Positions 1-7,177 of a stretch of DNA of 64,000 nt are shown piece by piece. Location: positions 1 to 64,000 of the forward strand of contig JARGFU010000024.1 of the NCBI GenBank assembly GCA_029210625.1. The letters are read 5' to 3'. The stretch's first letter is position 1; every line of letters starts with the position of its first letter. Below the pieces are notes generated by a model that was not told the origin of the DNA, ran no database searches, and worked only from the letters and a program-made list of their open reading frames with translations. The translations under genes and the position numbers were made by a program. Source of the stretch: Deltaproteobacteria bacterium. GTDB lineage: Bacteria > Myxococcota > Myxococcia > SLRQ01.

Positions 1-50
1 GGCTCGGGCTCGGGCTCGGAGTTGTGGATCAAGACGAAAGTGAAGCTCAT
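1..50 (-). CDS. Partial small protein, 5' end only
   Basis: Only the first 16 codons are in the window. The ATG overlaps the TGA of the gene before it (ATGA), as is usual in this operon. The visible protein begins MSFTFVLIHN and then runs into a Ser/Glu-Pro repeat encoded by a gagccc-type DNA repeat. No function can be given. Confidence 0.6.
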   Translation of the reverse strand, partial: MSFTFVLIHNSEPEPE

Positions 51-211
51 CGGGCTCCCTCCTGCTCCTGGCGGCGGGCGTTGGCCTTGCAGTGGGGGCA
101 GTTGACGAAGACCGGGTCCAGCGAGTAGTCGACGTTCCGGGGGAGACGGCGGATCTCGGCCCCACAGGCGGTCGTCAGGTTGCGGCGGTTGAGAACGAGA
201 TGGGTCTTCAT
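47..211 (-). CDS. Small CxxC protein (54 aa)
   Basis: A short basic protein with one clear metal-binding-like pair (CPHC, residues 38-41) and a third Cys at residue 16. The start ATG follows a GGAGG-containing stretch, and the stop overlaps the next start (ATGA), which supports reality despite the small size. It looks like a phage zinc-knuckle peptide. The partner and role are unknown. Confidence 0.65.
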   Translation of the reverse strand: MKTHLVLNRRNLTTACGAEIRRLPRNVDYSLDPVFVNCPHCKANARRQEQEGAR

Positions 212-214
212 GGT

Positions 215-418
215 CTAGGCCTCCTTTTCGTTTCGCATTTCGCGGATGACGTCCTTCGCGTCCTCCAGGGTGTCGGCCTCGAAGACTTCCTGGGTCGCGG
301 TGTCGGTGACCTTCCACCAGAAGCCAAACCCCCCATAGTGAGAGCCAAACTTCTGAACGGTGAAGTCTCCCGATACGGTGCGGCGGATGGTGGGGTCATT
401 GGTCGGGATCAGTTGCAT
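215..418 (-). CDS. Hypothetical phage protein (67 aa)
   Basis: The start was placed at MQLIPTND because AGGAGTCAGATC directly precedes it, the same ribosome-binding string used by the neighbour upstream. A further in-frame Met ten codons earlier lacks such a site. The protein has an aromatic Gly-rich core (GGFGFWWKV) followed by an acidic helix, typical of small soluble phage proteins. I recognise no family. Confidence 0.7.
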   Translation of the reverse strand: MQLIPTNDPTIRRTVSGDFTVQKFGSHYGGFGFWWKVTDTATQEVFEADTLEDAKDVIREMRNEKEA

Positions 419-428
419 GATCTGACTC

Positions 429-584
429 CTATCGCTCGAGGGCGACATTGCAGAAGCGGGAGAGCCGGTCGGAAACTTCCTTATGCTCTGCGGACCCCAA
501 GCCGTGCTTCGCGATCGCTTCGAGGAGCGCGGCCTTGAGGGCGTCGATCATCTTGTGGCTGGCTTCCATCTGGAACGTGGTCAT
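429..584 (-). CDS. Hypothetical helical protein (51 aa)
   Basis: A short alpha-helical protein (MTTFQMEASHKM...). Its ATG is preceded by AGGAGTCAGACC and its stop lies within the leader of the next gene. No family is recognised. The shared ribosome-binding string and 10-bp spacings to both neighbours indicate one transcription unit from the promoter at 938-967. Confidence 0.65.
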   Translation of the reverse strand: MTTFQMEASHKMIDALKAALLEAIAKHGLGSAEHKEVSDRLSRFCNVALER

Positions 585-594
585 GGTCTGACTC

Positions 595-891
595 CTACAG
601 GGAGAGGAAGAGCCCAGTGTTCGACTCGAAGTGGGGGACCAACATGTCGAAGAAGAGCCCCTCGGCTCTGCGCTGGTTCTTCAGCTCAAACTTGACGATC
701 TTCCCCAGCTCCACGGTGTAGAGGTCGTCGGCGGTCAGGGTGACCTTGCAGTAGTTGAAGGAGCGCGAGCCCTTGAAGCGAAAGGAAAGGGCGTTGCCGT
801 GGTCGAGCAGGTTGTGGGCGCCCACCATGCAGCGCAGCTTTCCAAAGCCGCCCATTTGCTCGATGATGGTCTTCGCGATCGCCTGGCTCAT
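595..891 (-). CDS. Conserved phage/plasmid hypothetical protein (98 aa)
   Basis: First gene after the promoter at 938-967. The start at MSQAIAKT has AAGGAGAAGACC in front of it; a longer reading would begin inside the promoter leader. The pattern 'IIEQMGG...MVGAHN...LSFRFKGS...NYCKVTL...DLYTVELGKI' resembles a small family found on many phages and plasmids, whose function is not known to me. Predicted as a single alpha/beta domain, cytosolic. Confidence 0.75.
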   Translation of the reverse strand: MSQAIAKTIIEQMGGFGKLRCMVGAHNLLDHGNALSFRFKGSRSFNYCKVTLTADDLYTVELGKIVKFELKNQRRAEGLFFDMLVPHFESNTGLFLSL

Positions 892-937
892 GGTCTTCTC
901 CTTGGTTCTTGTTGGGTCGCCTTGCTTCCTTGTCTCC

Positions 938-967
938 AATCTAGCCCCCCCATTGGGTGGTCGTCAA
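938..967 (-). promoter_or_regulatory. Sigma-70-like promoter with spacer operator
   Basis: TTGACG (962-967) and TAGATT (938-943) on the minus strand, 18-bp spacer. The spacer carries ACCACCCAATGGGG, the operator shared by eight promoters in this window. It drives the genes from 891 leftwards. Confidence 0.7.
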
Positions 968-988
968 GGGAAAAAGTGATAAAAAATG

Positions 989-1022
989 AAAAAAAAGGGA
1001 GACCTGTCTCCAGGCCTCCCGA
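989..1022 (-). terminator. Rho-independent terminator
   Basis: On the minus strand a GGGAG-CCTG stem with GAGA loop pairs with CAGG-CTCCC and is followed by a run of nine T. It ends the 1647-1064 unit just before the promoter at 938-967. Confidence 0.8.
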
Positions 1023-1063
1023 GGGGGGAAAGTCGCCCGCCTATCCCCGGCGGGCTGGGGTCG

Positions 1064-1285
1064 TCAGGACTTGACCGGGTTGTCGAACGTCGGGGCGAAC
1101 GGGCTCTGGACCTGCTCGGGGTGGAACCTCGTGTGCGGCGGTTCGTCCCGTCCCTCCTCGATCGGGCGGATGTAGAAGAACTGCTGGTCCGAGTGGAAGA
1201 CCTCCCAGCCGGCCTCGACCTGGTCGGGCTTGAACTGGCGCACCGGGACGGCCCGGTGCTCGAAGGCGAACTGCTTGGCGTGCAT
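1064..1285 (-). CDS. Hypothetical protein (73 aa)
   Basis: The start MHAKQFAFEHR was chosen because AAGGAGCTGACC lies just upstream. The longer frame overlaps the previous gene and lacks a site. The protein is hydrophilic with several aromatic residues and ends in a Pro-rich tail. It is the last gene of a two-gene unit closed by the terminator at 989-1022. No family is recognised. Confidence 0.65.
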   Translation of the reverse strand: MHAKQFAFEHRAVPVRQFKPDQVEAGWEVFHSDQQFFYIRPIEEGRDEPPHTRFHPEQVQSPFAPTFDNPVKS

Positions 1286-1287
1286 GG

Positions 1288-1647
1288 TCAGCTCCTTGTG
1301 AAGGGGAGGGTAGGGCGGTTGGCTAGCCCGAGACGGTCGGCCTGGAGCCAGAGCATCCGCCACCAGATGTCGACGTAGGCGTCGTGCAGCTCCCGATCCG
1401 AAACGGAGTCCTTGAAGTTGTCGTAGTCGATCCCCATGATCTGCTTCGAGAGCTCCGCGGCGACGACCTTCTTGGAGATGAGCGCCCGGTAGAAGTAGTC
1501 GGCCTCCTCGTCGGTGAAGACGTCGGGCAGGCAGTCAGGGAAGGCGCGCTGGATGTCGCCGTCCCTGCGCGCCCGCACGAGCAGGAAGTCTGGATCGCGT
1601 CGGTGCGCGACGATGGATACAAAGGCGTCATTCAGACAAATCCACAC
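1288..1647 (-). CDS. Conserved phage protein, 'MWICLNDAF' type (119 aa)
   Basis: The start codon is GTG, preceded by GGAGGAGAAAA. The N-terminus MWICLNDAFVSIV, then LLVRARR-GDI and YDNFKDSV-D-LHDAY, matches from memory a small hypothetical family common in phages and integrative elements of high-GC bacteria. Its biochemical role is unknown. It is divergent from the plus-strand gene at 1725, and the two share a 77-bp control region. Confidence 0.75.
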   Translation of the reverse strand: MWICLNDAFVSIVAHRRDPDFLLVRARRDGDIQRAFPDCLPDVFTDEEADYFYRALISKKVVAAELSKQIMGIDYDNFKDSVSDRELHDAYVDIWWRMLWLQADRLGLANRPTLPFTRS

Positions 1648-1676
1648 TTTTCTCCTCCTCCGACCTCTTTAGGTCC

Positions 1677-1704
1677 TTGCTTTCCCTCCATTGGGTGGTA
1701 TGAT
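1677..1704 (+). promoter_or_regulatory. Plus-strand promoter with spacer operator
   Basis: TTGCTT (1677-1682) and TATGAT (1699-1704), 16-bp spacer containing CCTCCATTGGGTGG, the recurring operator. The leader AAGGAGACAAGGA leads directly to the ATG at 1725. Confidence 0.7.
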
Positions 1705-1724
1705 ACTAGACAAGGAGACAAGGA

Positions 1725-1985
1725 ATGTCCACTAAAAAGCCTCGAGCCGTGCTCGCCCCGACCGCCAAAATGGCCGACCTGAAGTTCAAGTACCAGGCCT
1801 GCCCGATCGCGGAGACCCGCGACCGTGAGTGGGTCGACCGCCTCCGGACCTTCGAGGACTTCATCGCCAATGGTCCCCTTGCTGCCGATGGGATCCGCGA
1901 CTCCGAGCCAAGGGACCAGGCCTGGATCCGGTCGCTCGCGCCCGACCTCCACGACCTCCTCCTCGAGACCTTCCCCGAGCCCTAG
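1725..1985 (+). CDS. Lone plus-strand protein of unknown function (86 aa)
   Basis: The only plus-strand gene in the first 32 kb. It has its own operator-bearing promoter and an AAGGAG site. The protein has a basic N-terminus (MSTKKPRAVLAPTAK) and then an acidic, helix-rich body, suggesting a soluble regulator or accessory factor. Its stop overlaps the stop of the convergent 1326-residue head gene by four bases. No family is recognised. Independent expression under the shared operator suggests a job in the regulated rather than the virion programme; this is inference. Confidence 0.75.
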   Translation: MSTKKPRAVLAPTAKMADLKFKYQACPIAETRDREWVDRLRTFEDFIANGPLAADGIRDSEPRDQAWIRSLAPDLHDLLLETFPEP

Positions 1986-4900
1986 TAGCGGTAGGAGAGC
2001 CGCTCGTAGCGCAGCGGGATCCCCAGGACGATGTACTCGTTCTCCCGGTCGTAGTAGCTCATGTAGTCGCGCCCCTGCCGCCAGGTCTTGACGAAGTGCT
2101 CGTTCCTGGCCTTTAGGAGCAGTTTGACCGAGCTCGTGTAGTTGCCCTCGGTCGCTGCCGTCGATGCCACGGCGTTCGCCGTGTAGAGCCCCTCCGCCCC
2201 GGTCTCGTCCTTGTTGCCCTTGAGGTTCTTCGCTTGCCTGGCGTAGTCGCTGCGGGAGACGTACCGGATGACGTTGTATTCCTCATAACGATGCAGGCGC
2301 CGAAGCTGCCACTGGGTGAACTCGTATTCGGCATCGAGGACCTTCATGAGCTGCTCGGAGGTCATGCCGTAGTTGCTGACGAAGTGGTCGAAGTCCTGCC
2401 GCACCGCCTTCCGCAATAGGGTCTCCGCGTGGGCTTCCCGGTGGTAGCCCACCTCGAGGTTGAAGCGCTTGCGCGCCCAGTTCTTCAGCGCCCCGCCTCC
2501 GGAGGAGGAGGAGTTCGAGCTCCATCCCCCGCTCCCGTAGATGCTGCGGATCGCCTCGTCGGCCCGGGGGTGGATCTGGTTGATGTACTCCTTGAAGCGC
2601 CCCATGACCTTCATGGTGTCGTCGCGGGCCTTGTAGCTGGTCTGGGTCCCCTTCACCCCGTCGAAGTCGCGAGTCAGGTCGTCCAGGCCGTGTCGCGACC
2701 AGGTCTTGAAGACCTCGAGGTGCTGCCCGTAGCCCTCGTAGTGCTGGAAGTCGACGTTGTAGTGCTCGCGCAGCTTCTCGGAGCGGACCTGGAGGGAGCG
2801 CATGAGCGACTTGCGCTCGGCCTTGTCGAAGCCGGCCCCGACCAGGGCCTTCTCGATCGTGTCGTCATTGAGCGCGTCGAGCACCCCTCGGGCGACCTCT
2901 CCCTCCGCGAAGACGTCAGCGTTGAAGACGTGGTCGAAGACCTGGCCGGACTGCCGGTTGCGGGACCGCAGGGAGACGAGCTCGTCGATGTCCCCGCCGA
3001 AGTCCTTCGCGCCCCCCTGCGCCCGGTACTTGAACGAGCCCCCGGTGTCGACGACGACCAGGCGGTTCGTCGACCGGTCGAGGAGCAGGTTGTCGAACTC
3101 TTGGCCCACGACGTCCCAGTTCTTGGTCACGGTCGCGGCCATGTAGTGGCGGGCGAGGTCCTGGGCGCGGCTGGGGTCGGCGAGCTGCTCCCGGGACAGG
3201 CGCACCAGGTCGTCCCGCCACTGGGTCGCCAGGGCGACGCGCCCGTCGATGTTCGCGATCTGGGGGTTGAGGGTCTTCGCGCCCATCGCTTCGCAGAGCT
3301 GCGCGGAGGCGACCTCGGAGCGGGCCTGGTTGGCGTCCCGGTAGAACTTGACGTAGTAGTCCTTGCCGTCCGGCCCCCGGAACTTGCCGCCCTCGTTCGA
3401 ACCGAGCTGCCCGCCGACCCGCTCCCAGGCGCCCGCGGGGAGCGCGGAGACGGCCCCCCCGTTTCCCAGGACGTAGGCGTTGAAGTCCTCCATCCCCTCG
3501 GCGACGGTGAAAGCGAGCTTGGGATTGCCGAGCAGGGTGACGCCCCCGCTGCCCTGGACGTTGTGGATGAAGGCGACGTCGTCGAGGTCGACCTCGGTCG
3601 CGATGACGAAGCCCTTGGGGCGGGCGAGGGCCGCGGCGGGCGGCTTGTACTCGTTGAGCGCCTGCGCCGCCTTGGCCCGCATCTCATCGGCCTTGTTGTA
3701 GCGCATGAGGAGCCGGACGTCCCAGTTGTCGGCGGCGGGCAGCTCTGCGAGCCCGTGCTGGGCGGCGTAGTGGATCCGGGCGAGCTCCCCCTTGTTGAGG
3801 CTGGCGAGGTTCTGCTTCGCCCAGGCCGGCAGGACCGGTTCGGGGGGAGGGGAGACGTCGCGGTAGGCCCGGGCCTTCGCCCTCTCGACGCTCGTCGTCC
3901 AGTTGCTCCCCGGGCTCGCGTCGAAGTGCTTCTTGTCGGCCTGGAAGAAGGAGGCGACCGAGCTCTCGTTGCCGTCCGGCACCGAAAGCCCCTTGTAGAG
4001 CTTGACCTTGGTGATCCCGGCCTTGCGGAGCGAGGCCTTCTGGAGCTCGGCGGTCTCGTCGAGGAGCCGCAGGATCTCCAGGGTCCGGTCCTTGCCGTGC
4101 ATCATATCGAGCAGGTCGTCGAGGGTCTCGGTCCCCATGTTCTGCATCCACTCGAGGAGCTTGCCGGTGGGCGGCTGGCCGCTCTTGACGAGCCCGAGCG
4201 CGGCCCCCCATTCGGTCTGCGAGTGTTTGCCCTCGGCGAGGACCTTGTCGAAGGCGTCGAGGGCCTCGGGGGAGACCTTGACCTTCACGCTCCCGTCGCG
4301 GATGGACTGGGAGAGGGCCTTGCCGTAGCCGTTGAAGAGCTGCCCCTGGCCGGTGGTGCTCGTGCGGTCGGGCAGCATTCCCCCGTGCTCGTCCATCACG
4401 GCCTGGGTCAGGAGGCCGAAGTGCCTGCGGGCCAGCTCGCCCGAGTTGGTGGCGGTGATGGGGATCGCCCGGTCGAAGGCGGGGTCGATGTGCCCCCCCT
4501 TGCGCCAGCCCTCGGCCCGGAGGCGCGAGACCGCCTCGGCCATCTCCCGGGGGGGGAGGTGGATGATCTCCGAGAGCTTCTGGGCGCTCATGATCTCCTT
4601 GACGTGAGTCTTGGGGATGAGCCCCGCGGTCTCCTGTTGGACGTAGGAGACCATCTCCCCGTGCTTCATGTTGCGCTTGAGCGCGGCGACGGTCGCCTCC
4701 TTGGCCTTGGCCTTTTGCTCGACCTCGAGCGCCTTCTGCTTGGCGATCTCTGCCGCCTTCTCCTTCTTGTCCTTCTGGAGCTCCTCGCGCTTGGTCTTGA
4801 AGTAGTCCTGCTCGAGGATCTCGACGACGTGGCACAGGCAGTTCGGGTGCCAGGGGGGGAGCTTGACCGAGGCCCGCGTGACGCCCTTCGCGGGGTCGAA

Positions 4901-5962
4901 GAGGATCTCCTTCGCCAGCTCGTCGCAGATGTCCTGCCGGGGGTGGGATCCGGAGAGGATGATCCGGTAGCCCTTCAGGTAGGGCCGGCTCTGCCCGCTC
5001 TCCCGCAGCTCCTCGACGTAGGCTCGCGCCGTCTCGGTGCGGGCGATGACCTTGCACTGGTAGAGGGCCTTGTGCCCGAGCCATTGCTCGAGAGCGCGGT
5101 TGACGGCGCCGTAGGTGGTCGCCTGCTCGACGTTCTGGATGAACGCCTTGGTCGCTTTGCGGATCCCGAGATGCTGGAAGCCCTTCGCGCCCTTGCGCGT
5201 GAGGGAGTCGGCGTAGCTCCGGTAGAAGCGGGTGACTTGCTGGAGCTCGGCCTTCTTGGCGGGGTCGATGACGCCCGAGAGCCCACTGATACGCTGGTCG
5301 ATCGCCCGGATGTAGCGGTTGCGAAGGGCGGCGTTGGTGAAGACCGAGACCTCTTGGAGGGCCTTCGCCGTCTTGACGATGTCCTGGCCGGCGGTGATCG
5401 CCTCCTGCATCCGGTTAAGGAACTGCGCCTGGTTGAGCGACGCGAGCTGCATGAGCCGCCCGGAGATCGAGAAGTGCGACTGCTGGCCCGAGAGCAGCGT
5501 CATGCTCCGCGTCGCCCCGAAGAGCTGCGCGGCCTTGACGTTGGGTTTGTCGAAGGCGATCGCGAAAAGCGGGTTCACGGCCTGGACGCCGTAGGCGTTG
5601 AGCATCCCCCGGATGATGACGTCCTGGCCGGTCTCGATCCCCGCCGCGAGGCACGCCTTGACGGCTTCGGCCTGCTCGTGGAAGACCGCGCTCAAGAGGG
5701 CCTGGATCTGGTCCTTGACCGACCAGGCGAGCCCCCCGTGTTGCAGCGCGTCGTTATAGGCGCGCCCGATTGCCATGATGGTCTTTGCCTTGTCCTTGAT
5801 GAGCTTGGCCGGGAGCTCGGTGTCGAGCCGCATGAGCGCCGCGGCGATCTTCGGGCGCTGGTCGAGCCTGAGTTTGGCGAGGAGCCATTGCTCCCCGTAT
5901 GCCAAGGGCCGGGGGGAGGTGAGGACCGGCTGGGGGTCGACGCGGCGGGCCAGGCTGGGCAT
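1982..5962 (-). CDS. Polyvalent Mu F-type head protein with ART-like and HipA-like kinase domains (1326 aa)
   Basis: Start MPSLARRV is two bases after the stop of the kinase gene (TAACCATG). Residues about 190-385 are a phage Mu F-like minor head domain (ARTE 307-310, HPNCLC 372-377). A charged coiled coil follows (385-430). Residues 500-825 look like an ADP-ribosyltransferase fold (LYKGLS 655-660, SNWTTS 686-691), though the usual Arg is Lys and no clear ExE is seen. Residues 840-1065 resemble a HipA/PI-kinase fold: glycine loop 851-860, K872, NWD 948-950, VDTGG 971-975. The last 100 residues form a second ART candidate with R1233, VASTAA 1265-1270 and ENE 1307-1309. Usual Mu F proteins are about 300-450 aa. 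The effector domains probably enter the host with the DNA; that is inference from known polyvalent proteins. Confidence 0.8.
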   Translation of the reverse strand: MPSLARRVDPQPVLTSPRPLAYGEQWLLAKLRLDQRPKIAAALMRLDTELPAKLIKDKAKTIMAIGRAYNDALQHGGLAWSVKDQIQALLSAVFHEQAEAVKACLAAGIETGQDVIIRGMLNAYGVQAVNPLFAIAFDKPNVKAAQLFGATRSMTLLSGQQSHFSISGRLMQLASLNQAQFLNRMQEAITAGQDIVKTAKALQEVSVFTNAALRNRYIRAIDQRISGLSGVIDPAKKAELQQVTRFYRSYADSLTRKGAKGFQHLGIRKATKAFIQNVEQATTYGAVNRALEQWLGHKALYQCKVIARTETARAYVEELRESGQSRPYLKGYRIILSGSHPRQDICDELAKEILFDPAKGVTRASVKLPPWHPNCLCHVVEILEQDYFKTKREELQKDKKEKAAEIAKQKALEVEQKAKAKEATVAALKRNMKHGEMVSYVQQETAGLIPKTHVKEIMSAQKLSEIIHLPPREMAEAVSRLRAEGWRKGGHIDPAFDRAIPITATNSGELARRHFGLLTQAVMDEHGGMLPDRTSTTGQGQLFNGYGKALSQSIRDGSVKVKVSPEALDAFDKVLAEGKHSQTEWGAALGLVKSGQPPTGKLLEWMQNMGTETLDDLLDMMHGKDRTLEILRLLDETAELQKASLRKAGITKVKLYKGLSVPDGNESSVASFFQADKKHFDASPGSNWTTSVERAKARAYRDVSPPPEPVLPAWAKQNLASLNKGELARIHYAAQHGLAELPAADNWDVRLLMRYNKADEMRAKAAQALNEYKPPAAALARPKGFVIATEVDLDDVAFIHNVQGSGGVTLLGNPKLAFTVAEGMEDFNAYVLGNGGAVSALPAGAWERVGGQLGSNEGGKFRGPDGKDYYVKFYRDANQARSEVASAQLCEAMGAKTLNPQIANIDGRVALATQWRDDLVRLSREQLADPSRAQDLARHYMAATVTKNWDVVGQEFDNLLLDRSTNRLVVVDTGGSFKYRAQGGAKDFGGDIDELVSLRSRNRQSGQVFDHVFNADVFAEGEVARGVLDALNDDTIEKALVGAGFDKAERKSLMRSLQVRSEKLREHYNVDFQHYEGYGQHLEVFKTWSRHGLDDLTRDFDGVKGTQTSYKARDDTMKVMGRFKEYINQIHPRADEAIRSIYGSGGWSSNSSSSGGGALKNWARKRFNLEVGYHREAHAETLLRKAVRQDFDHFVSNYGMTSEQLMKVLDAEYEFTQWQLRRLHRYEEYNVIRYVSRSDYARQAKNLKGNKDETGAEGLYTANAVASTAATEGNYTSSVKLLLKARNEHFVKTWRQGRDYMSYYDRENEYIVLGIPLRYERLSYRY

Positions 5963-5964
5963 GG

Positions 5965-6561
5965 TTAGGCGACCCGGTGGCGGGCCAGGGCCGCGGCCTC
6001 GAGGATCTGCTCGGCCAGAGCCGCCAGGCCCCCGTAGGCGGGCGTGACGCGCAAAGAGAAGCCTGGGTAGTTGTCCAGGGCCGTCTCGGAGAGGTGCTGG
6101 GGATCGCGCTCGGTGGGCGCCTGCCAGCCCTCGTAGGGGTCGATCCGCACGAGGAAGCCCCCCGGCTGGGAGAGGACCCACTTGGCCTCGTTGAGGAAGC
6201 GCACGTCGTCAACGATGATGTCCTCGCCAGGGTGCGCCTCGGCCCACTCCTGCATCCTCTTCGTCCAGTAGTCGGGGTCCTGCGCCCGCCGGAACTCGGT
6301 GCCGTGGTACTGGAGGATCTCCCCGAGGGTCATGAGCGGGCGCGGCATCTTCCAGGGGTCCGAGGGGAGCTGGGGGATCCGGTAGGCCTTGCCCTCCTGG
6401 GAGTAGGTCCAGCTCAGGGGGATCCCGAAGAGCTCGGAGACCTCCTCCTTGATCGCGTCCCCGAAGGCGCGGCGGCGGAAGGGCCGGCTGACCTGGAGGT
6501 TCTCGGCGACGGTGGTCTTGCCGCAGCGGATCTTCCCGCTAAGTCCGATGACGCTTTGCAT
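5965..6561 (-). CDS. Deoxynucleoside monophosphate kinase (198 aa)
   Basis: Start MQSVIGLSG with AGGAGACCAACG upstream. The P-loop GKIRCGKTT (residues 9-17) and the later DDVRFLNEA and dNMP-binding segments fit phage dNMP kinases of the T4 gp1 type, which phosphorylate dNMPs to dNDPs for phage DNA synthesis. It sits between the head genes, which is common for such auxiliary kinases. A general adenylate-kinase-like NTPase is the alternative. Confidence 0.75.
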   Translation of the reverse strand: MQSVIGLSGKIRCGKTTVAENLQVSRPFRRRAFGDAIKEEVSELFGIPLSWTYSQEGKAYRIPQLPSDPWKMPRPLMTLGEILQYHGTEFRRAQDPDYWTKRMQEWAEAHPGEDIIVDDVRFLNEAKWVLSQPGGFLVRIDPYEGWQAPTERDPQHLSETALDNYPGFSLRVTPAYGGLAALAEQILEAAALARHRVA

Positions 6562-6745
6562 CGTTGGTCTCCTGGGGAACGGGCTCGATGATGACGTAGA
6601 AGGTCCCGTCGTCGGGGTCGAGGATGTCAGAGAGAGCGACGGCCTGGTCGTCGCCCAGGTGGTCGAGCTTGCGGATCTCGGAGGAGCGCATACCAGCGAG
6701 CAGGTCTCGCACCTCTCCAAGGGTCCAGGTGGCCGGGGCGCTCAC
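6539..6745 (-). CDS. Hypothetical protein (68 aa)
   Basis: Start codon GTG overlapping the TGA of the previous gene (GTGA). The protein VSAPATWTLGEVRDLL... is short, acidic and probably alpha/beta. It overlaps the dNMP kinase start by 23 bases, indicating translational coupling. No family is recognised. Confidence 0.6.
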   Translation of the reverse strand: MSAPATWTLGEVRDLLAGMRSSEIRKLDHLGDDQAVALSDILDPDDGTFYVIIEPVPQETNDAKRHRT

Positions 6746-6987
6746 GGGACCCCCCACAGGACCGCCTTGACCAGCGCCCAGGCGATCCGGATCCGGTTCT
6801 TCAAGGGGACCTGGTTGGTCGTCGCGAGCTCTTGTGCCGGCGTATTCGGTCGAAGCACGCGCACAAAGCGCAGCCGGTTCCTCTTGGCACCGGGGACGGG
6901 GCCGAAGCCGTAGGAGAGGAAGATCATCCCCCCGGCGTCGACGGTTGCCCTGTTCTTGGCCCGCTGGCGGTCTTCGTAGGCGCTCAT
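6742..6987 (-). CDS. Hypothetical protein (81 aa)
   Basis: Start MSAYEDRQRAK is preceded by GAGGAGGACACG. A basic N-terminal half with GMIFLSYGFGPV and an amphipathic C-terminal helix (KNRIRIAWALVKAVLW) that could touch a membrane or another protein. It lies between portal and head genes, so a head-assembly accessory role is possible but unsupported by motif. Confidence 0.65.
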   Translation of the reverse strand: MSAYEDRQRAKNRATVDAGGMIFLSYGFGPVPGAKRNRLRFVRVLRPNTPAQELATTNQVPLKNRIRIAWALVKAVLWGVP

Positions 6988-6997
6988 CGTGTCCTCC

Positions 6998-7177
6998 TCA
7001 GTTTTCGATGTAGTGGACGTAGAGGATCCCGTAGGGCTCCTCGTGCTCATCCGGCAGACAGAAGCAGTCGTGGGAGAACTGGTGGTCGGTGCCCCCCTCC
7101 CGGTTGTGGGGGTAGACGTGAGCCTCCCGTTGCCCCGTCACTGGATCTTCTGGGGAGACGTGGGTTCCCCAGCTCAC
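6998..7177 (-). CDS. Small hypothetical protein (59 aa)
   Basis: GTG start overlapping the portal stop (GTGA). The protein runs VSWGTHVSPEDPVTG to HYIEN and is rich in His and Asp with CFC at residues 38-40, so metal binding is possible. Too small to be called from length alone; the overlap and the good site for the next gene support it. Confidence 0.6.
   Translation of the reverse strand: MSWGTHVSPEDPVTGQREAHVYPHNREGGTDHQFSHDCFCLPDEHEEPYGILYVHYIEN

Noticed and set aside
2429-5968. A 1179-codon open frame on the plus strand opposite the head-effector gene
   Set aside because: It is antisense to a gene with clear Mu F and kinase motifs, has Leu/Val/Asp/Gly/Arg-heavy composition typical of GC-rich shadow frames and no ribosome-binding site.
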